Positions 9,301 to 17,939 of a stretch of DNA of 64,000 bases are shown here, piece after piece (within the stretch, counting starts at the first letter, position 1; the number at the start of each line of letters is the position of its first letter). Below the pieces are notes generated by a model. It had not been told where the DNA came from, did not search any database, and saw only the letters and a list, made by a program, of their open reading frames with translations. Position numbers and translations under genes: made by a program. The DNA comes from Bradyrhizobium sp. WSM471 (GTDB taxonomy: Bacteria > Pseudomonadota > Alphaproteobacteria > Rhizobiales > Xanthobacteraceae): contig NZ_CM001442.1 in the NCBI RefSeq assembly GCF_000244915.1, forward strand, positions 1,984,001 through 2,048,000. Direction: 5' to 3'.

Positions 9301-9381
9301 GGTCCGCCCGGCCGGATGAGCTACAGTCTGCGCGGTCAGACGGCTTGACCGTTCGTCGCTTCGTCGTCGCTCTCTTGGGAA

Positions 9382-10623
9382 ATGCAGTCAACGGACATGG
9401 CGCGTATCGTCGTGCTCGGCGCCGGATTTGCTGGTCTGTGGGCGGCCATCGGTGCCGCACGCAAGCGCGAGGAGATCGGCGCGGCCGGCCGTGACATCGA
9501 GATTCGTGTCGTCGATCGCAATCCCTATCACAACATCCGCGTCCGCAATTACGAGGCCGATCTCGGCGAGGTCGCGCTTCCGCTTTCGCAACTGCTCGAT
9601 CCGATCGGCGTCAGTCACGGGATCGGCGAGGTCGAGGCCATCGATCCGGTACGTCGCGAGATTTCGCTGGTCAGGGGTGGCGGCGACGAGACGCTGGCTT
9701 ATGACCGGCTGGTGCTGGCGCTCGGCAGCGAAGTGATGCGTCCGGACATTCCCGGCCTTGCCGAGCATGTTTTCGATGTCGACACTTATGCAGCAGCGCT
9801 CCGCCTCGAGGATCATCTCAATTCGCTCGGACGCAGCGCGCCTTCGCCGGGGCGTTCGACGATCGTCGTGGTCGGCGCCGGCTTCACCGGCATCGAGGTC
9901 GCGGCCGAGATGCCCGACAGGCTGGCGCGCGCCGGCATCACCGGCAGTCGCCGCGTCCTCCTGGTCGATCCCAATCCTGCGGTGGGCGCCACGATCGGCG
10001 CGCATGCGCGTCCCGTCATCGATGCGGCGTTGGCCTCGCTCGACGTCGAGACACGGCTTGGCGTGCGCGTCGTCTCCGTCGAGGCCGCCGGCCTGGGCCT
10101 GAGCTCGGGCGAGTTCATTCCGACGCGGACGGTGATCTGGTGTGCCGGGATGCGCGCGAGCCCCTTGGCCGCGAGCTTCCCGGACGCACGCGATCGCCTT
10201 GGGCGCCTTCTCGTCGATCCCCTGATGCGGGTTGCGGATGTCGGCGGTGTGTTCGCGGCCGGCGACGTCGCCTCGAGCGTGGTCGACGGCTTGCATCCGA
10301 CCGTGATGTCCTGCCAGTTCGCGCGTCCCATGGGCCGCTTCGCCGGCCACAATGTGGTCGCCGATCTCGCGGGACTGCCGATGCTGCCGCTGCGGATCGA
10401 CTGGTACGTGACCGTGCTCGATCTCGGCGGCTGGGGCGCGCTCTATACGGAAGGGTGGGACCGCGACGTCCGCGCCACCGGCGCCGCCGCGAAGGCAACC
10501 AAGCAGACCATCAACCGCAAGCGCATCTATCCGCCGCTGTCGGGGCGCAAGGACGAACTGTTCGCCGCAGCCGCGCCGACGGTGCAGGGGCCGCCGCCGA
10601 CGTATGGCGCGCCGCGTGTTTGA
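9382..10623 (+). CDS. NAD(P)/FAD-dependent oxidoreductase (NDH-2-like)
   Basis: This 413-aa flavoprotein has an N-terminal FAD-binding Rossmann motif (VVLGAGFAGLWAA, about residues 10-22) and a second dinucleotide motif (VVVGAGFTGIEVAAE, about 165-179). It also has the FAD-ribityl signature VGGVFAAGDVA near 290. The organisation is that of type II NADH:quinone dehydrogenases and related pyridine-nucleotide disulfide reductases without a redox disulfide. The NDH-2 membrane helix is not obvious at the C-terminus, so the acceptor is uncertain. ATG 9382 has its purine run very close, and ATG 9397 (MARIVVLG) is an equally good start. Confidence 0.85.
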   Translation: MQSTDMARIVVLGAGFAGLWAAIGAARKREEIGAAGRDIEIRVVDRNPYHNIRVRNYEADLGEVALPLSQLLDPIGVSHGIGEVEAIDPVRREISLVRGGGDETLAYDRLVLALGSEVMRPDIPGLAEHVFDVDTYAAALRLEDHLNSLGRSAPSPGRSTIVVVGAGFTGIEVAAEMPDRLARAGITGSRRVLLVDPNPAVGATIGAHARPVIDAALASLDVETRLGVRVVSVEAAGLGLSSGEFIPTRTVIWCAGMRASPLAASFPDARDRLGRLLVDPLMRVADVGGVFAAGDVASSVVDGLHPTVMSCQFARPMGRFAGHNVVADLAGLPMLPLRIDWYVTVLDLGGWGALYTEGWDRDVRATGAAAKATKQTINRKRIYPPLSGRKDELFAAAAPTVQGPPPTYGAPRV

Positions 10624-10787
10624 GCTGACCCTGCACCCATGAGCCGGGCGAAGGAAGCAAAGGAAGGCAATGCCCGCCGAGGCTTTGACCCGACGCCGGC
10701 TGAGCCGTTGGGAACGGCATCACTGCAATCTCCTGGTCAGGACCTCCACGAAGCCGATAGAATGCTCTTTACATCTCGGGGGTGGAC

Positions 10788-11774
10788 ATGCGGCGGCGCG
10801 AGCTTCTTGCTATACTAGGCGCGACGGTAGCCTTACCTCTTGTGGCGCGTGCCCAGCCGGACTTGCCGATCGTCGCCGTGCTGGTGCCGGGACCTGCAAA
10901 AAACGCTGAAGATCGGATTGTGGCTATCCGTCAGGGCATGCGGGAGGCTGGCCTTACCGAGGGCATCAACTTCACCTTTGCTTGGCGCTACGCGGACGGT
11001 GTCTTCGACCGGTTGCCCGCCCTTGCGCTTGAACTCGCTGCTCTCAAGCCGCGCGTCATCATTGCTTCGGCTGCCGCCGCGCCGGTCGCGCACAAGATGC
11101 TGCCCGACCTGCCCTTGGTCTTCACATCCTATGCCGCAGATCCCATCAAAGCAGGATTCGCCGAAAGCTATGTGCACCCGGGCGGCCATGCGACCGGCAA
11201 TGTGATGAGTGCGGTTGGCGGCGAGCAGGCACTTACCGGCAAGCGCTTCAATCTGTTCAAGGAGCTGGTGCCGGACCTGAAGGCGCTCGGTTTTATCGGT
11301 TCGTCGTCTCTTCTGGCCACAATCGAGCTGAACGCATTGCAAAGCGTCGCTGGTCAACTCGCCTTTTCGGTTGTTCGACATGAAGTTCGTGGGCTCGATG
11401 ACGTCGAGGCCGCGGTTTCGGCGAGCATGCGAGATGGCGTTGATGCCCTCTATGTGTCCGGCGAGCCGCTGCTCTACAACAACATGCGCCGCGTCTTGCC
11501 CCTGGTGATGGCGCCGGGAAAACCGACGGTCGGCACTTATCCGGAATGGGGCCGCGCCGGGCTTCTGATGTCCTATTCGGCCGATCTGATCGACGACTTC
11601 CGCCGCGCCGGCATCTATGCCGCAAAGATCCTCGGCGGCGAAAAGCCTGCGAACCTGCCGATCGAGCAGGCCAGCAAGTTTGTGCTCGTCCTCAATCTCA
11701 AGACGGCCAAGGCTCTGGGCGTCACGGCGCCGGACCGCCTCCTGGCGGTGGCCGATGAGGTGATCGAGTCATGA
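10788..11774 (+). CDS. ABC transporter substrate-binding protein (ABC_sub_bind family), orphan
   Basis: From ATG 10788 (GGGGG ribosome site 5-9 nt upstream; an in-frame GTG is two codons earlier) the product is 328 aa. The N-terminus MRRRELLAILGATVALPLVARAQ is a twin-arginine-like signal with an ARA cleavage site. The body fits PF04392 (DUF534-type) binding proteins, with MLPDLPLVFTSYAADP, GGHATGNVMS and the closing KTAKALGVTAPDRLLAVADE. These proteins are very numerous in Bradyrhizobium and often lack adjacent permease genes, as here. The ligand is unknown. Confidence 0.88.
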   Translation: MRRRELLAILGATVALPLVARAQPDLPIVAVLVPGPAKNAEDRIVAIRQGMREAGLTEGINFTFAWRYADGVFDRLPALALELAALKPRVIIASAAAAPVAHKMLPDLPLVFTSYAADPIKAGFAESYVHPGGHATGNVMSAVGGEQALTGKRFNLFKELVPDLKALGFIGSSSLLATIELNALQSVAGQLAFSVVRHEVRGLDDVEAAVSASMRDGVDALYVSGEPLLYNNMRRVLPLVMAPGKPTVGTYPEWGRAGLLMSYSADLIDDFRRAGIYAAKILGGEKPANLPIEQASKFVLVLNLKTAKALGVTAPDRLLAVADEVIES

Positions 11775-11899
11775 AGGCACGGCCCTTGCCAAGACATGAT
11801 AGCCTCATACAAGCGCTAGCGTTGCCCGCCGGGCAAAACACCCAAGCAGGCAGTCAACCCGTACCGCCCAAAATATTCCACTTTACCGAAATTCGGAAT

Positions 11900-12420
11900 T
11901 GCGTATATTCCGCCTCACTCCGGCCCAAGGAAGAGGGGCGTATCGCGATCGTCACGAACGCGGGCCGGACGGCGGTGGACGTTGGCCACACCGGCGCGAA
12001 GGACTTCGCAGGGCGGGCAACCGTGAGCGAAGGCGTCGCGCACACGACCGGTGTGATCGGCGTACGGCAAAATCGTGTGGTCCTGGCGCCCGGGGTCTGT
12101 GCGCCAAGCGTTGCGGTGATGTGGGGTGCCCAACCGGGCACGCGCATCAGCCATCCGCAAGGCGACGGGGGCAATAGTGCATCGCTCCCCGGGGAGATCA
12201 CGACATAAGCCGTAAAGCCACTGCGCAGGGAAGGCCGGATGTTTTGGCTTCACCTGTATGCCGCTGTGCAATTTTGTTCACGACAATCTCGCACAGTGGA
12301 CCGCGGGTGCCAGCCGGCACCCGGTCTTCCCTGCGCCCTCTTTCATGTGAGGGTGAGGCGATGAAGCAAAGCTCGGGCGAAACAAGCCGCGAGGACGCGA
12401 AGGTGTGTCTACGATGGAGA
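11900..12420. repeat. Dispersed long intergenic repeat of the Bradyrhizobium type
   Basis: This stretch follows the orphan binding-protein gene. An open frame of 145 codons crosses it (11771-12208), but it begins inside the preceding gene, has no ribosome site and gives a low-complexity product. I recall near-identical segments (GGAGATCACGA...TAAGCCGTAAAGCC, then GGCTTCACCTGTATGC) at many loci in Bradyrhizobium and Rhodopseudomonas, usually in intergenic DNA. Its 3' half folds into the three-way RNA-like structure listed separately. The copy-number claim is memory, not a search. Confidence 0.55.
12223..12336 (+). ncRNA. Candidate structured RNA: three-way junction inside the dispersed repeat
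   Basis: A 16-bp closing stem pairs 12223-12238 with 12321-12336 completely, including one G·U. Inside, 12261-12269 pairs with 12291-12299 (9 bp, one G·U). A third helix, 12305-12311 with 12316-12322 (5-7 bp, AGCC tetraloop), stacks directly on the closing stem and shares its last two pairs. Every helix is intact, and the wobble pairs favour RNA rather than a DNA palindrome. The strand is uncertain because the reverse complement folds too, but the G·U pairs (G12234·U12325, G12263·U12297) exist as wobble only in the plus-strand transcript. No Rfam family is recognised from memory. Confidence 0.45.
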
Positions 12421-12453
12421 TGCGAATTGAACGAGCGACGCTGCCGCCGACTC

Positions 12454-12534
12454 CGTCATTGCGAGCGTAGCGAAGCAATCCAGCCCGTCTCTTTGGAGGG
12501 ATTCCTGGATTGCTTCGCTGCGCTCGCGATGACG
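12454..12534. repeat. 30-bp-arm palindromic repeat, copy 1
   Basis: Arms 12454-12483 and 12505-12534 (starting CGTCATTGCGAGCGTAGCGA) are inverted copies with two mismatches and a 21-nt loop. A second copy with perfect arms lies at 42061-42140, so the family is repeated within this window. Confidence 0.85.
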
Positions 12535-12567
12535 ATGTTGAAGTAGGTGTGCCCGAAAACTCAGTCC

Positions 12568-12700
12568 CGTGCCCCGGACGCAGCGCGGCACGAAGTGATG
12601 CGCTGCAGAGCCGGGGCCCATGTGTCAGCGGGCGGCGTGGCTTGCTGGGTTCCGGCTCTGCGCAGCAACGCGAAGAGCGCTGCAGCGCGTCCGGGACACG
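12568..12700. repeat. Large imperfect palindrome (about 54-bp arms)
   Basis: The left arm 12568-12620 (CGTGCCCCGGACGCAGCGCG...) and right arm 12646-12700 (...GCAGCGCGTCCGGGACACG) are imperfect inverted copies. Matches concentrate at the outer 18 nt and in the GCAGAGCCGG block. It is another Bradyrhizobium-type intergenic palindrome and a different family from its neighbour at 12454-12534. Confidence 0.7.
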
Positions 12701-12734
12701 AGAGGAAAGTATCGCGCGACATACCCCAGACATG

Positions 12735-12765
12735 AGAAAGCGCCCGTGGGGGGCGGGCGCTTTCT
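12735..12765 (-). terminator. Strong hairpin, probable terminator of the 66-aa protein gene
   Basis: Perfect 12-bp stem AGAAAGCGCCCG (12735-12746) with CGGGCGCTTTCT (12754-12765) and a 7-nt loop. It lies 95 nt past the stop of the minus-strand gene ending at 12860. The A/T edges give TTTCT-like ends on both strands, so it could act in both directions. Confidence 0.7.
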
Positions 12766-12859
12766 GTAGTCGACTTGGGGTTGGGGTCGTCTACATATCC
12801 ACGTGGCGACTTTGGGGGGCTGATAAAGAGCCGCGTGAATTCCTGAAACTCAAATCTCC

Positions 12860-13060
12860 TTAGCGAACGAGGGAAACGTTCGAGCTGGTGATGGCGATCG
12901 GCTTGCCCGCCTTCATGACGCGAGCGGTCTGGGTCAGGCCTTCGTCTGAACTCGTACGCGCGGTGATCCCGAGACCCGCCACCGCGATGCCGGCAACGAG
13001 CGCGACAACCACGATCTTGAGGTGGGTCGAGCGATCTGCGCTGTAAATCGAGTGGTTCAT
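12860..13060 (-). CDS. Small single-pass membrane protein, 66 aa, unknown function
   Basis: The product starts MNHSIYSADRSTHLKIVVVA, has one hydrophobic helix at about residues 15-33, and has a short polar tail (TQTARVMKAGKPIAITSSN). A GGAGCC-type ribosome site precedes the ATG, a strong hairpin follows, and codon use is ordinary. I read it as a real small inner-membrane protein. I have an impression of similar short proteins in Bradyrhizobium but no function. It is flanked by palindromic repeats on one side and flhA on the other, and is not obviously part of an operon. Confidence 0.7.
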   Translation of the reverse strand: MNHSIYSADRSTHLKIVVVALVAGIAVAGLGITARTSSDEGLTQTARVMKAGKPIAITSSNVSLVR

Positions 13061-13265
13061 GGAAGGCTCCTGCCGCCATCTACCCGAAGTAGTCGCCTGC
13101 GTGTTTGGGCAGGTTCATGCTTCCGGTGCCCAACAACCTAGTATTGGGGGGATTCGTTCCCAAGAGGCGATCACAAGAGCGTGACAGGACGTGAGAAGCC
13201 GCGATCAAAAACGGCCCTGGATCGTGCAATTTGGCAATTATTTCAAAGCTGTAATGTGCCTGTCA

Positions 13266-13298
13266 GGCGCCTTGCCGGCCGTTGATCGGCAAGGCGCC
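13266..13298 (-). terminator. Hairpin downstream of flhA
   Basis: Perfect 12-bp stem GGCGCCTTGCCG (13266-13277) with CGGCAAGGCGCC (13287-13298), 9-nt loop, 57 nt past the flhA stop. No U-tract follows on the minus strand, so it may protect the mRNA end or act with other factors. Confidence 0.6.
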
Positions 13299-13354
13299 AA
13301 AAGCTGAAAAACCATTTGCCTGTGGCCGAAAAACACACGGCTTCTTAAGGCAAA

Positions 13355-15496
13355 TCAGATGCTTCCGACCGTTTTCAACCTCGCCCTGGGGTGGATTTCA
13401 GCCTGCGACAGCACGGTCGTCTGGGCCCGGAACCGCTCGACCAGGGAACGCACGAAGGGACGAATTGCCGCAGAGGTGACCAGTACCGGGGCCTCGCCTT
13501 CACGCGCGGCCCGCTCGAAGGCCTCGCGCACGCCGGTCATGAACTCCGACAGCTTCGAAGGCTGCATCGCGAGGCTGCGCTCCTCGCCCTGGCCGATAAT
13601 GGATTCGGCGAAGGCTTGTTCCCACCGCGCCGACAGCGCAATCAGCGGCAGGTAGCCGCTGTAGGAGGTGTTCTGCGCACAGATCTGCCGCGCCAGGCGG
13701 GCGCGGACGTGCTCGACCATGGTGGCGGGATTGCGCGAGAAGGCGAGCGAGTCGGCGATGCCTTCGAGGATGGTCGAGAGGTCGCGGATCGAGATGCGCT
13801 CGGCGAGCAGCAGCTGCAGCACGCGCTGGATGCCGGAGACGGTGACCTGTCCGGGCACGATGTCCTTGACCAGCTCGCCCTGCTCCTTCGGCAGCTCCTT
13901 GAGCAGCTTCTGCACCTCGCCATAGGAGAGCAGGTCCGACATGTTGGCCTTGAGCAGCTCGGTGAGGTGGGTCGAGAGCACGGTCGCGGCGTCGACGACG
14001 GTGTAGCCCTTGAGCGAGGCCTCCTCCTTGAGGCTGGCATCGACCCAGGTCGCGGGCAGGCCGAAGGTCGGCTCAGTGGTGTGGATGCCGGGCACCTGCA
14101 CCTGGCTGCCGCCGGGGTCCATGACCATGAACTGGCTCGGCCAGATCTTGCCGGTGCCGGCGTCGACCTCCTTGATCTTGATGATGTAGGTGTTGGCTTC
14201 GAGCTGGACGTTGTCGAGGATGCGCACGGCGGGCATCACGAAACCCATCTCGATCGCGAGCGAGCGGCGCAGCGCCTTGATCTGCTCGGTGAGGCGGTCG
14301 GTGCCGTCGGGGCCGTTGACCAGCGGCAGCAGGGCATAGCCGAGCTCGATCTTGAGGTCGTCGATCTTCAACGCCGCGGAGATCGGCTCCTCCGTCGCAG
14401 CGGAACCGGCTGCGCCGGGCGTTCCCGGCGCGGGTGCGGTCTTCGCGACTTCCTCGGCCCTGGCAGTCGCGCGGTTGCGGTTGCGGGCGTGCCAGGCGAG
14501 CGCGCCGGCGCCGGAGCCGAGCGCCAGGAAGGGAAGGGTCGGGATGCCCGGCAGGGCCGCCAGCACCAGCATGACCGCCGCGGACATCGCGAGCGCCTGC
14601 GGATATCCGGAGAACTGCTTCATCAGCGCCTTGTCGGCGGCGCCGGACACGCCGGCCTTGGAGACGAGCAGGCCGGCCGCGGTCGAAACGATCAGCGCCG
14701 GCACCTGGGTGACGAGGCCGTCACCGACGGTCAGCAGCGTGTAGCTGCGGCCGGCGTCGGCAAAGGACAGGCCCTGCTGCGCCACGCCGATGATCATGCC
14801 GCCGACGACGTTGATGAAGACGATCAGAAGGCCGGCGATGGCGTCGCCGCGGACGAATTTGGAGGCACCGTCCATGGCGCCGAAGAAGCCGCTCTCGTCC
14901 TCCAAATCCTTGCGCCGCTGCTTGGCGACCGCCTCGTCGATCAGGCCGGCGGAGAGGTCGGCGTCGATCGCCATCTGCTTGCCGGGCATGGCGTCGAGGT
15001 GGAAGCGCGCCGCGACTTCGGCGATGCGGCCCGAACCCTTGGTGATGACGACGAAGTTGACGATGATCAGGATGGCGAAGACGATGATGCCGATGACGAA
15101 ATTGCCGCCCATCACGAAGCTGCCGAAGGCCTCGATGACGTGACCGGCGGCGTCCGTGCCCTCGTGCCCGTGCGACAGGATCAGGCGGGTCGAGGCCATG
15201 TTGAGCGACAGCCGCAGCATGGTCGAGATCAGCAGGACGGTCGGGAAAGCGGAGAATTCCAGCGGCGCCTGGATGAACAGCGACGTCATCAGGATCAGGA
15301 TCGAGAGCGTGATCGAAATCGCCAGGAACAAGTCCAGCACGATCGCGGGCAGCGGAAGGATCAGCACCACGAGGATGGTGAGGACGCCGAGCGCCAGCGC
15401 GATATCGCCGCGCTTGAGGATGTTGCCGATCTCGGCAAGGGTGGGGAAACCGGCGTTTGTGCTGCCTACGCCCTGTCCCGCGGTGACGTCGACCAT
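13355..15496 (-). CDS. flhA: Flagellar export gate protein FlhA
   Basis: The start is set at ATG 15496, giving 713 aa with a GGAGGGG ribosome site. The open frame extends to 15598 but those codons do not look like FlhA. Residues about 20-330 hold the eight transmembrane helices, interrupted by the conserved cytoplasmic loop with AEVAARFHLDAMPGKQMAIDADL, the family signature. The C-terminal cytoplasmic domain (about 360-713) docks FliJ and export chaperones. The gene stands alone here, about 8 kb from fliIJ. A 744-codon antisense frame is a GC-driven shadow. Confidence 0.97.
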   Translation of the reverse strand: MVDVTAGQGVGSTNAGFPTLAEIGNILKRGDIALALGVLTILVVLILPLPAIVLDLFLAISITLSILILMTSLFIQAPLEFSAFPTVLLISTMLRLSLNMASTRLILSHGHEGTDAAGHVIEAFGSFVMGGNFVIGIIVFAILIIVNFVVITKGSGRIAEVAARFHLDAMPGKQMAIDADLSAGLIDEAVAKQRRKDLEDESGFFGAMDGASKFVRGDAIAGLLIVFINVVGGMIIGVAQQGLSFADAGRSYTLLTVGDGLVTQVPALIVSTAAGLLVSKAGVSGAADKALMKQFSGYPQALAMSAAVMLVLAALPGIPTLPFLALGSGAGALAWHARNRNRATARAEEVAKTAPAPGTPGAAGSAATEEPISAALKIDDLKIELGYALLPLVNGPDGTDRLTEQIKALRRSLAIEMGFVMPAVRILDNVQLEANTYIIKIKEVDAGTGKIWPSQFMVMDPGGSQVQVPGIHTTEPTFGLPATWVDASLKEEASLKGYTVVDAATVLSTHLTELLKANMSDLLSYGEVQKLLKELPKEQGELVKDIVPGQVTVSGIQRVLQLLLAERISIRDLSTILEGIADSLAFSRNPATMVEHVRARLARQICAQNTSYSGYLPLIALSARWEQAFAESIIGQGEERSLAMQPSKLSEFMTGVREAFERAAREGEAPVLVTSAAIRPFVRSLVERFRAQTTVLSQAEIHPRARLKTVGSI

Positions 15497-15731
15497 GGTA
15501 GCTGCCCCTCCGCGCGACTGCCGTCCGCGCGCCCCAAATGTCTGCGCGGCGGCCGAAGGGCCGCCGTTCCGAAAGTGAGGCACCGCACTGGCGTCCACAG
15601 GGCACTCCCCGTTCTACGCGGCTGACGACACTCGACTCCACTGGGCAATTCTTGCCGGGTGTATGGTTAGCAAAGGGTTAATAAAGGGTGCGGCATGGGG
15701 GCTGACCGCGGTATTTGGGGGCTCTCAGGCC

Positions 15732-15769
15732 GTCATTCCGGGGCGCGCGAAGCGCGAGCCCGGAATGAC
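15732..15769. repeat. Short palindromic repeat between the copper operon and flhA
   Basis: GTCATTCCGGGG (15732-15743) and GCCCGGAATGAC (15758-15769) form an 11-12-bp stem, with the nested CGCGC-GAA-GCGCG hairpin inside. It lies 10 nt beyond the last gene of the copper operon (minus strand) and is the likely 3' end of that transcript. I recall the same GTCATTCCGGGGCGCGC motif elsewhere in Bradyrhizobium. Confidence 0.7.
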
Positions 15770-15778
15770 CGAGATGAC

Positions 15779-16081
15779 CTACTTCGCCTTCTCTATCCGG
15801 GTCACCGTATAGCCCGAAGCAGCCTCCTCGGCTTCGAAAGTCACCTTGTCGCCGACCTTCACCTGCTTGAGCACGGCCGGGTCCTTGACGCGGTAGACCA
15901 TGGTCATGGGTTCATCCATGCCGAGGTTTTTCGCGGGTCCGTGCTTGAGCGTGATCTTGCCAGCGCCCTCGTCGATCTTCTTGACCTCGCCACTGATCGC
16001 GGCGCCCTGGGCCGCCAGGGCACCTGTGGCAAGGCCGACGGCCAGCGACAGCGCGGCGGCGATACGGATGATGCGGTTCAT
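15779..16081 (-). CDS. CusF-like periplasmic copper-binding protein
   Basis: This 100-aa protein has a clear Sec signal peptide cleaved near GALA|AQG and a small beta-barrel domain of the CusF family. CusF carries Cu(I)/Ag(I) in the periplasm using His36, Trp44, Met47 and Met49. Here the His (KITLKHGP) and the MTM pair are kept. The residue at the tryptophan position is Met, and one residue is inserted before MTM. This would replace the cation-pi contact with another sulfur ligand. It is the last gene of the six-gene copper operon, 16 nt after the cupredoxin gene. Confidence 0.85.
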   Translation of the reverse strand: MNRIIRIAAALSLAVGLATGALAAQGAAISGEVKKIDEGAGKITLKHGPAKNLGMDEPMTMVYRVKDPAVLKQVKVGDKVTFEAEEAASGYTVTRIEKAK

Positions 16082-16097
16082 GGGGACCTCCCTTGCG

Positions 16098-16553
16098 TTA
16101 CTTCACGGTGACGTGGCCGACCATGCCGTAGTCGCGGTGGTCGGGAATCAGGCAGGAAAATTCGAACGTGCCGGCCTTGCTGAACTTCCAGAGGATCTCG
16201 GCTGTCTTGCTCGGCGCGAGCCTGACACCGTTGGGATCGTCGTGCTCCATGTGCGGATGCTTCTTCATCTCCACCGCATGCGCGAGATTCTCTTTGGTGG
16301 TGGCGAGCAGGAATTCATGGTCCTCCTTGCCGACGTTGCGCAGCACGAAGCGGATCTGCTCGCCGCGTTTGACCTCGATCCTGGCGGGGGCGTAGTCCAT
16401 CTCGTTCAGCAGGATCTCGATCGTGCGCGCGGATTTTTTGGGATCGCCGGGCTCGCCGGCCGAAAAGGTGCCGTGCCCGTGCTGGTCGTGGGCAAAGGCC
16501 TGCGCGGTGGAAAGCGCGGCCAGCGCGAGACCGAGCTTGATCGTCGTCTTCAT
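16098..16553 (-). CDS. Periplasmic cupredoxin-domain copper protein
   Basis: From ATG 16553 (GGAG ribosome site; the open frame reaches 16592) the product is 151 aa with a Sec signal ending AFA|HDQ. The plastocyanin-like fold shows the type-1 copper ligands: an His in DHEFLLA, then Cys in FEFSCLIPDHRDYGMVG followed by His and Met. A second metal-binding patch, HAVEMKKHPHMEHDD, is rich in His and Met. It probably passes electrons or copper to the multicopper oxidase encoded just upstream. Confidence 0.88.
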   Translation of the reverse strand: MKTTIKLGLALAALSTAQAFAHDQHGHGTFSAGEPGDPKKSARTIEILLNEMDYAPARIEVKRGEQIRFVLRNVGKEDHEFLLATTKENLAHAVEMKKHPHMEHDDPNGVRLAPSKTAEILWKFSKAGTFEFSCLIPDHRDYGMVGHVTVK

Positions 16554-16588
16554 TGGTATCTCCAGTTGGTGGTGGTTCATCGAAGCGC

Positions 16589-17926
16589 TCACATCTTCAT
16601 GTTCTTCATCGGCGGTCCGCCTGGTTGTTGCCGCACGGGCTCCGGGGCCGGCGGCGTGACCTCGTAGGCGACGGTGCCCTGCGGGAACTGGTAGGGGCCG
16701 GGATCGCGATAGTCGTCGCGCGCGAGGCCTTCGCGGATCTTCATCACCGTGAACATGCCGCCCATCTCGATCGGGCCGAACTGACCGGTGCCGGTCATCA
16801 TCGGCAGCGTGTTGTCGGGCGCCGGCATCTCCATGTTGCCCATCGCCATGCCGGTCGAGCCCATCGCCATGCCGTCAGGCGCGAGCTTGCCGACGGCCCT
16901 GGCGAGATCCTTGCGCGACACCCCGATCATGTTGCGCATGTCGTGTCCCATCGCGTTCATGGTGTGGTGCGACTTGTGGCAGTGGAACGCCCAGTCGCCG
17001 GGGTTGTCGGCGAGCACGTCGAACACCCTGACAGCGCCGACCGGTACGTCCGTCGTCGTCTCCGGATATTGCGCGCTCTCCGGAATCCAGCCGCCGTCGG
17101 TGCAGGTCACCGCAAAGCTGTGGCCGTGCAAATGGATCGGATGGTTGGTCATGCTGAGATTGCCGATGCGCACGCGCACCTTGTCGCCGAGCCTGACCGG
17201 CAGCGGATCGATGCCGGGAAACACCCGCGCATTCCAGGTCCACATGTTGAAGTCGGTCATCTCGTTGACCTTCGGCAGATAAGTGCCGGGATCGACGCGA
17301 TAGGTGCTCATGACGAAGACGAAGTCGCGGTCGACCGGTCGAAAGCTCGGGTCGCGCGGATGCACGACGACCATGCCCATCATGCCCATCGCCATCTGCA
17401 CCATCTCGTCGGAATGCGGGTGGTACATGAAGGTCCCGCTCTTCCTCATCTCGAACTCGTAAACGAAGGTTTTTCCCGGCTGGATGTGCGGCTGCGTCAG
17501 TCCACCGACACCGTCCATGCCGCTGGGAATGATCATGCCGTGCCAGTGCACGGTGGTGTATTCGGGCAGTCTGTTGGTCACGAAGATGCGGACCTTGTCG
17601 CCCTCGACGGCCTCGATCGTCGGGCCCGGCGACTGGCCGTTATAGCCCCACAGATTCACCTTCATGCCCTCGGCGAATTCGCGCACCACAGGCTCGGCAA
17701 CGAGATGGAATTCCTTCCATTCGCCATTCATCCGGAACGGCAGCGACCAGCCGTTCAGCGTGACGACGGGGCGATAGTCCGGCCCGCTGACGGGGTGCAG
17801 CGGCGGCTGCATCACCACCTTGTCCATGTGCGGGGCTTCCGGAATGGAGGCGGCCTGCGCGCGGCCGCTGACGACGGATGCGCCGGCGAGCGCCGCGCTA
17901 CCCAAAAATCCTCGGCGGGAAAACAT
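16589..17926 (-). CDS. Twin-arginine-exported multicopper oxidase (copper resistance)
   Basis: ATG 17926 with GGAGG six nt upstream gives 445 aa starting MFSRRGFLGSAAL, a Tat signal. Upstream in-frame ATGs at 17938 and 17953 are possible, and the frame open to 18268 is not coding. The four copper-ligand motifs are present: TVHWHG, MYHPHSDE, HPIHLHGHS and FHCHKSHHTMNAMGHDM. CueO/CopA-type enzymes oxidise Cu(I) to the less toxic Cu(II) in the periplasm. A Met/His-rich insert near residues 340-365 (MGSTGMAMGNMEM) resembles the regulatory Met segment of CueO. It sits 13 nt after the TolC-like gene. Confidence 0.93.
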   Translation of the reverse strand: MFSRRGFLGSAALAGASVVSGRAQAASIPEAPHMDKVVMQPPLHPVSGPDYRPVVTLNGWSLPFRMNGEWKEFHLVAEPVVREFAEGMKVNLWGYNGQSPGPTIEAVEGDKVRIFVTNRLPEYTTVHWHGMIIPSGMDGVGGLTQPHIQPGKTFVYEFEMRKSGTFMYHPHSDEMVQMAMGMMGMVVVHPRDPSFRPVDRDFVFVMSTYRVDPGTYLPKVNEMTDFNMWTWNARVFPGIDPLPVRLGDKVRVRIGNLSMTNHPIHLHGHSFAVTCTDGGWIPESAQYPETTTDVPVGAVRVFDVLADNPGDWAFHCHKSHHTMNAMGHDMRNMIGVSRKDLARAVGKLAPDGMAMGSTGMAMGNMEMPAPDNTLPMMTGTGQFGPIEMGGMFTVMKIREGLARDDYRDPGPYQFPQGTVAYEVTPPAPEPVRQQPGGPPMKNMKM

Positions 17927-17939
17927 GTTGGCCTCCATG

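Noticed and set aside
11771..12208. 145-codon frame in the dispersed repeat
   Set aside because: Begins within the preceding gene, has no ribosome site, and overlaps a repeat that appears non-coding.
13391..15625. 744-codon plus-strand frame opposite flhA
   Set aside because: Shadow of flhA, which carries all family signatures.
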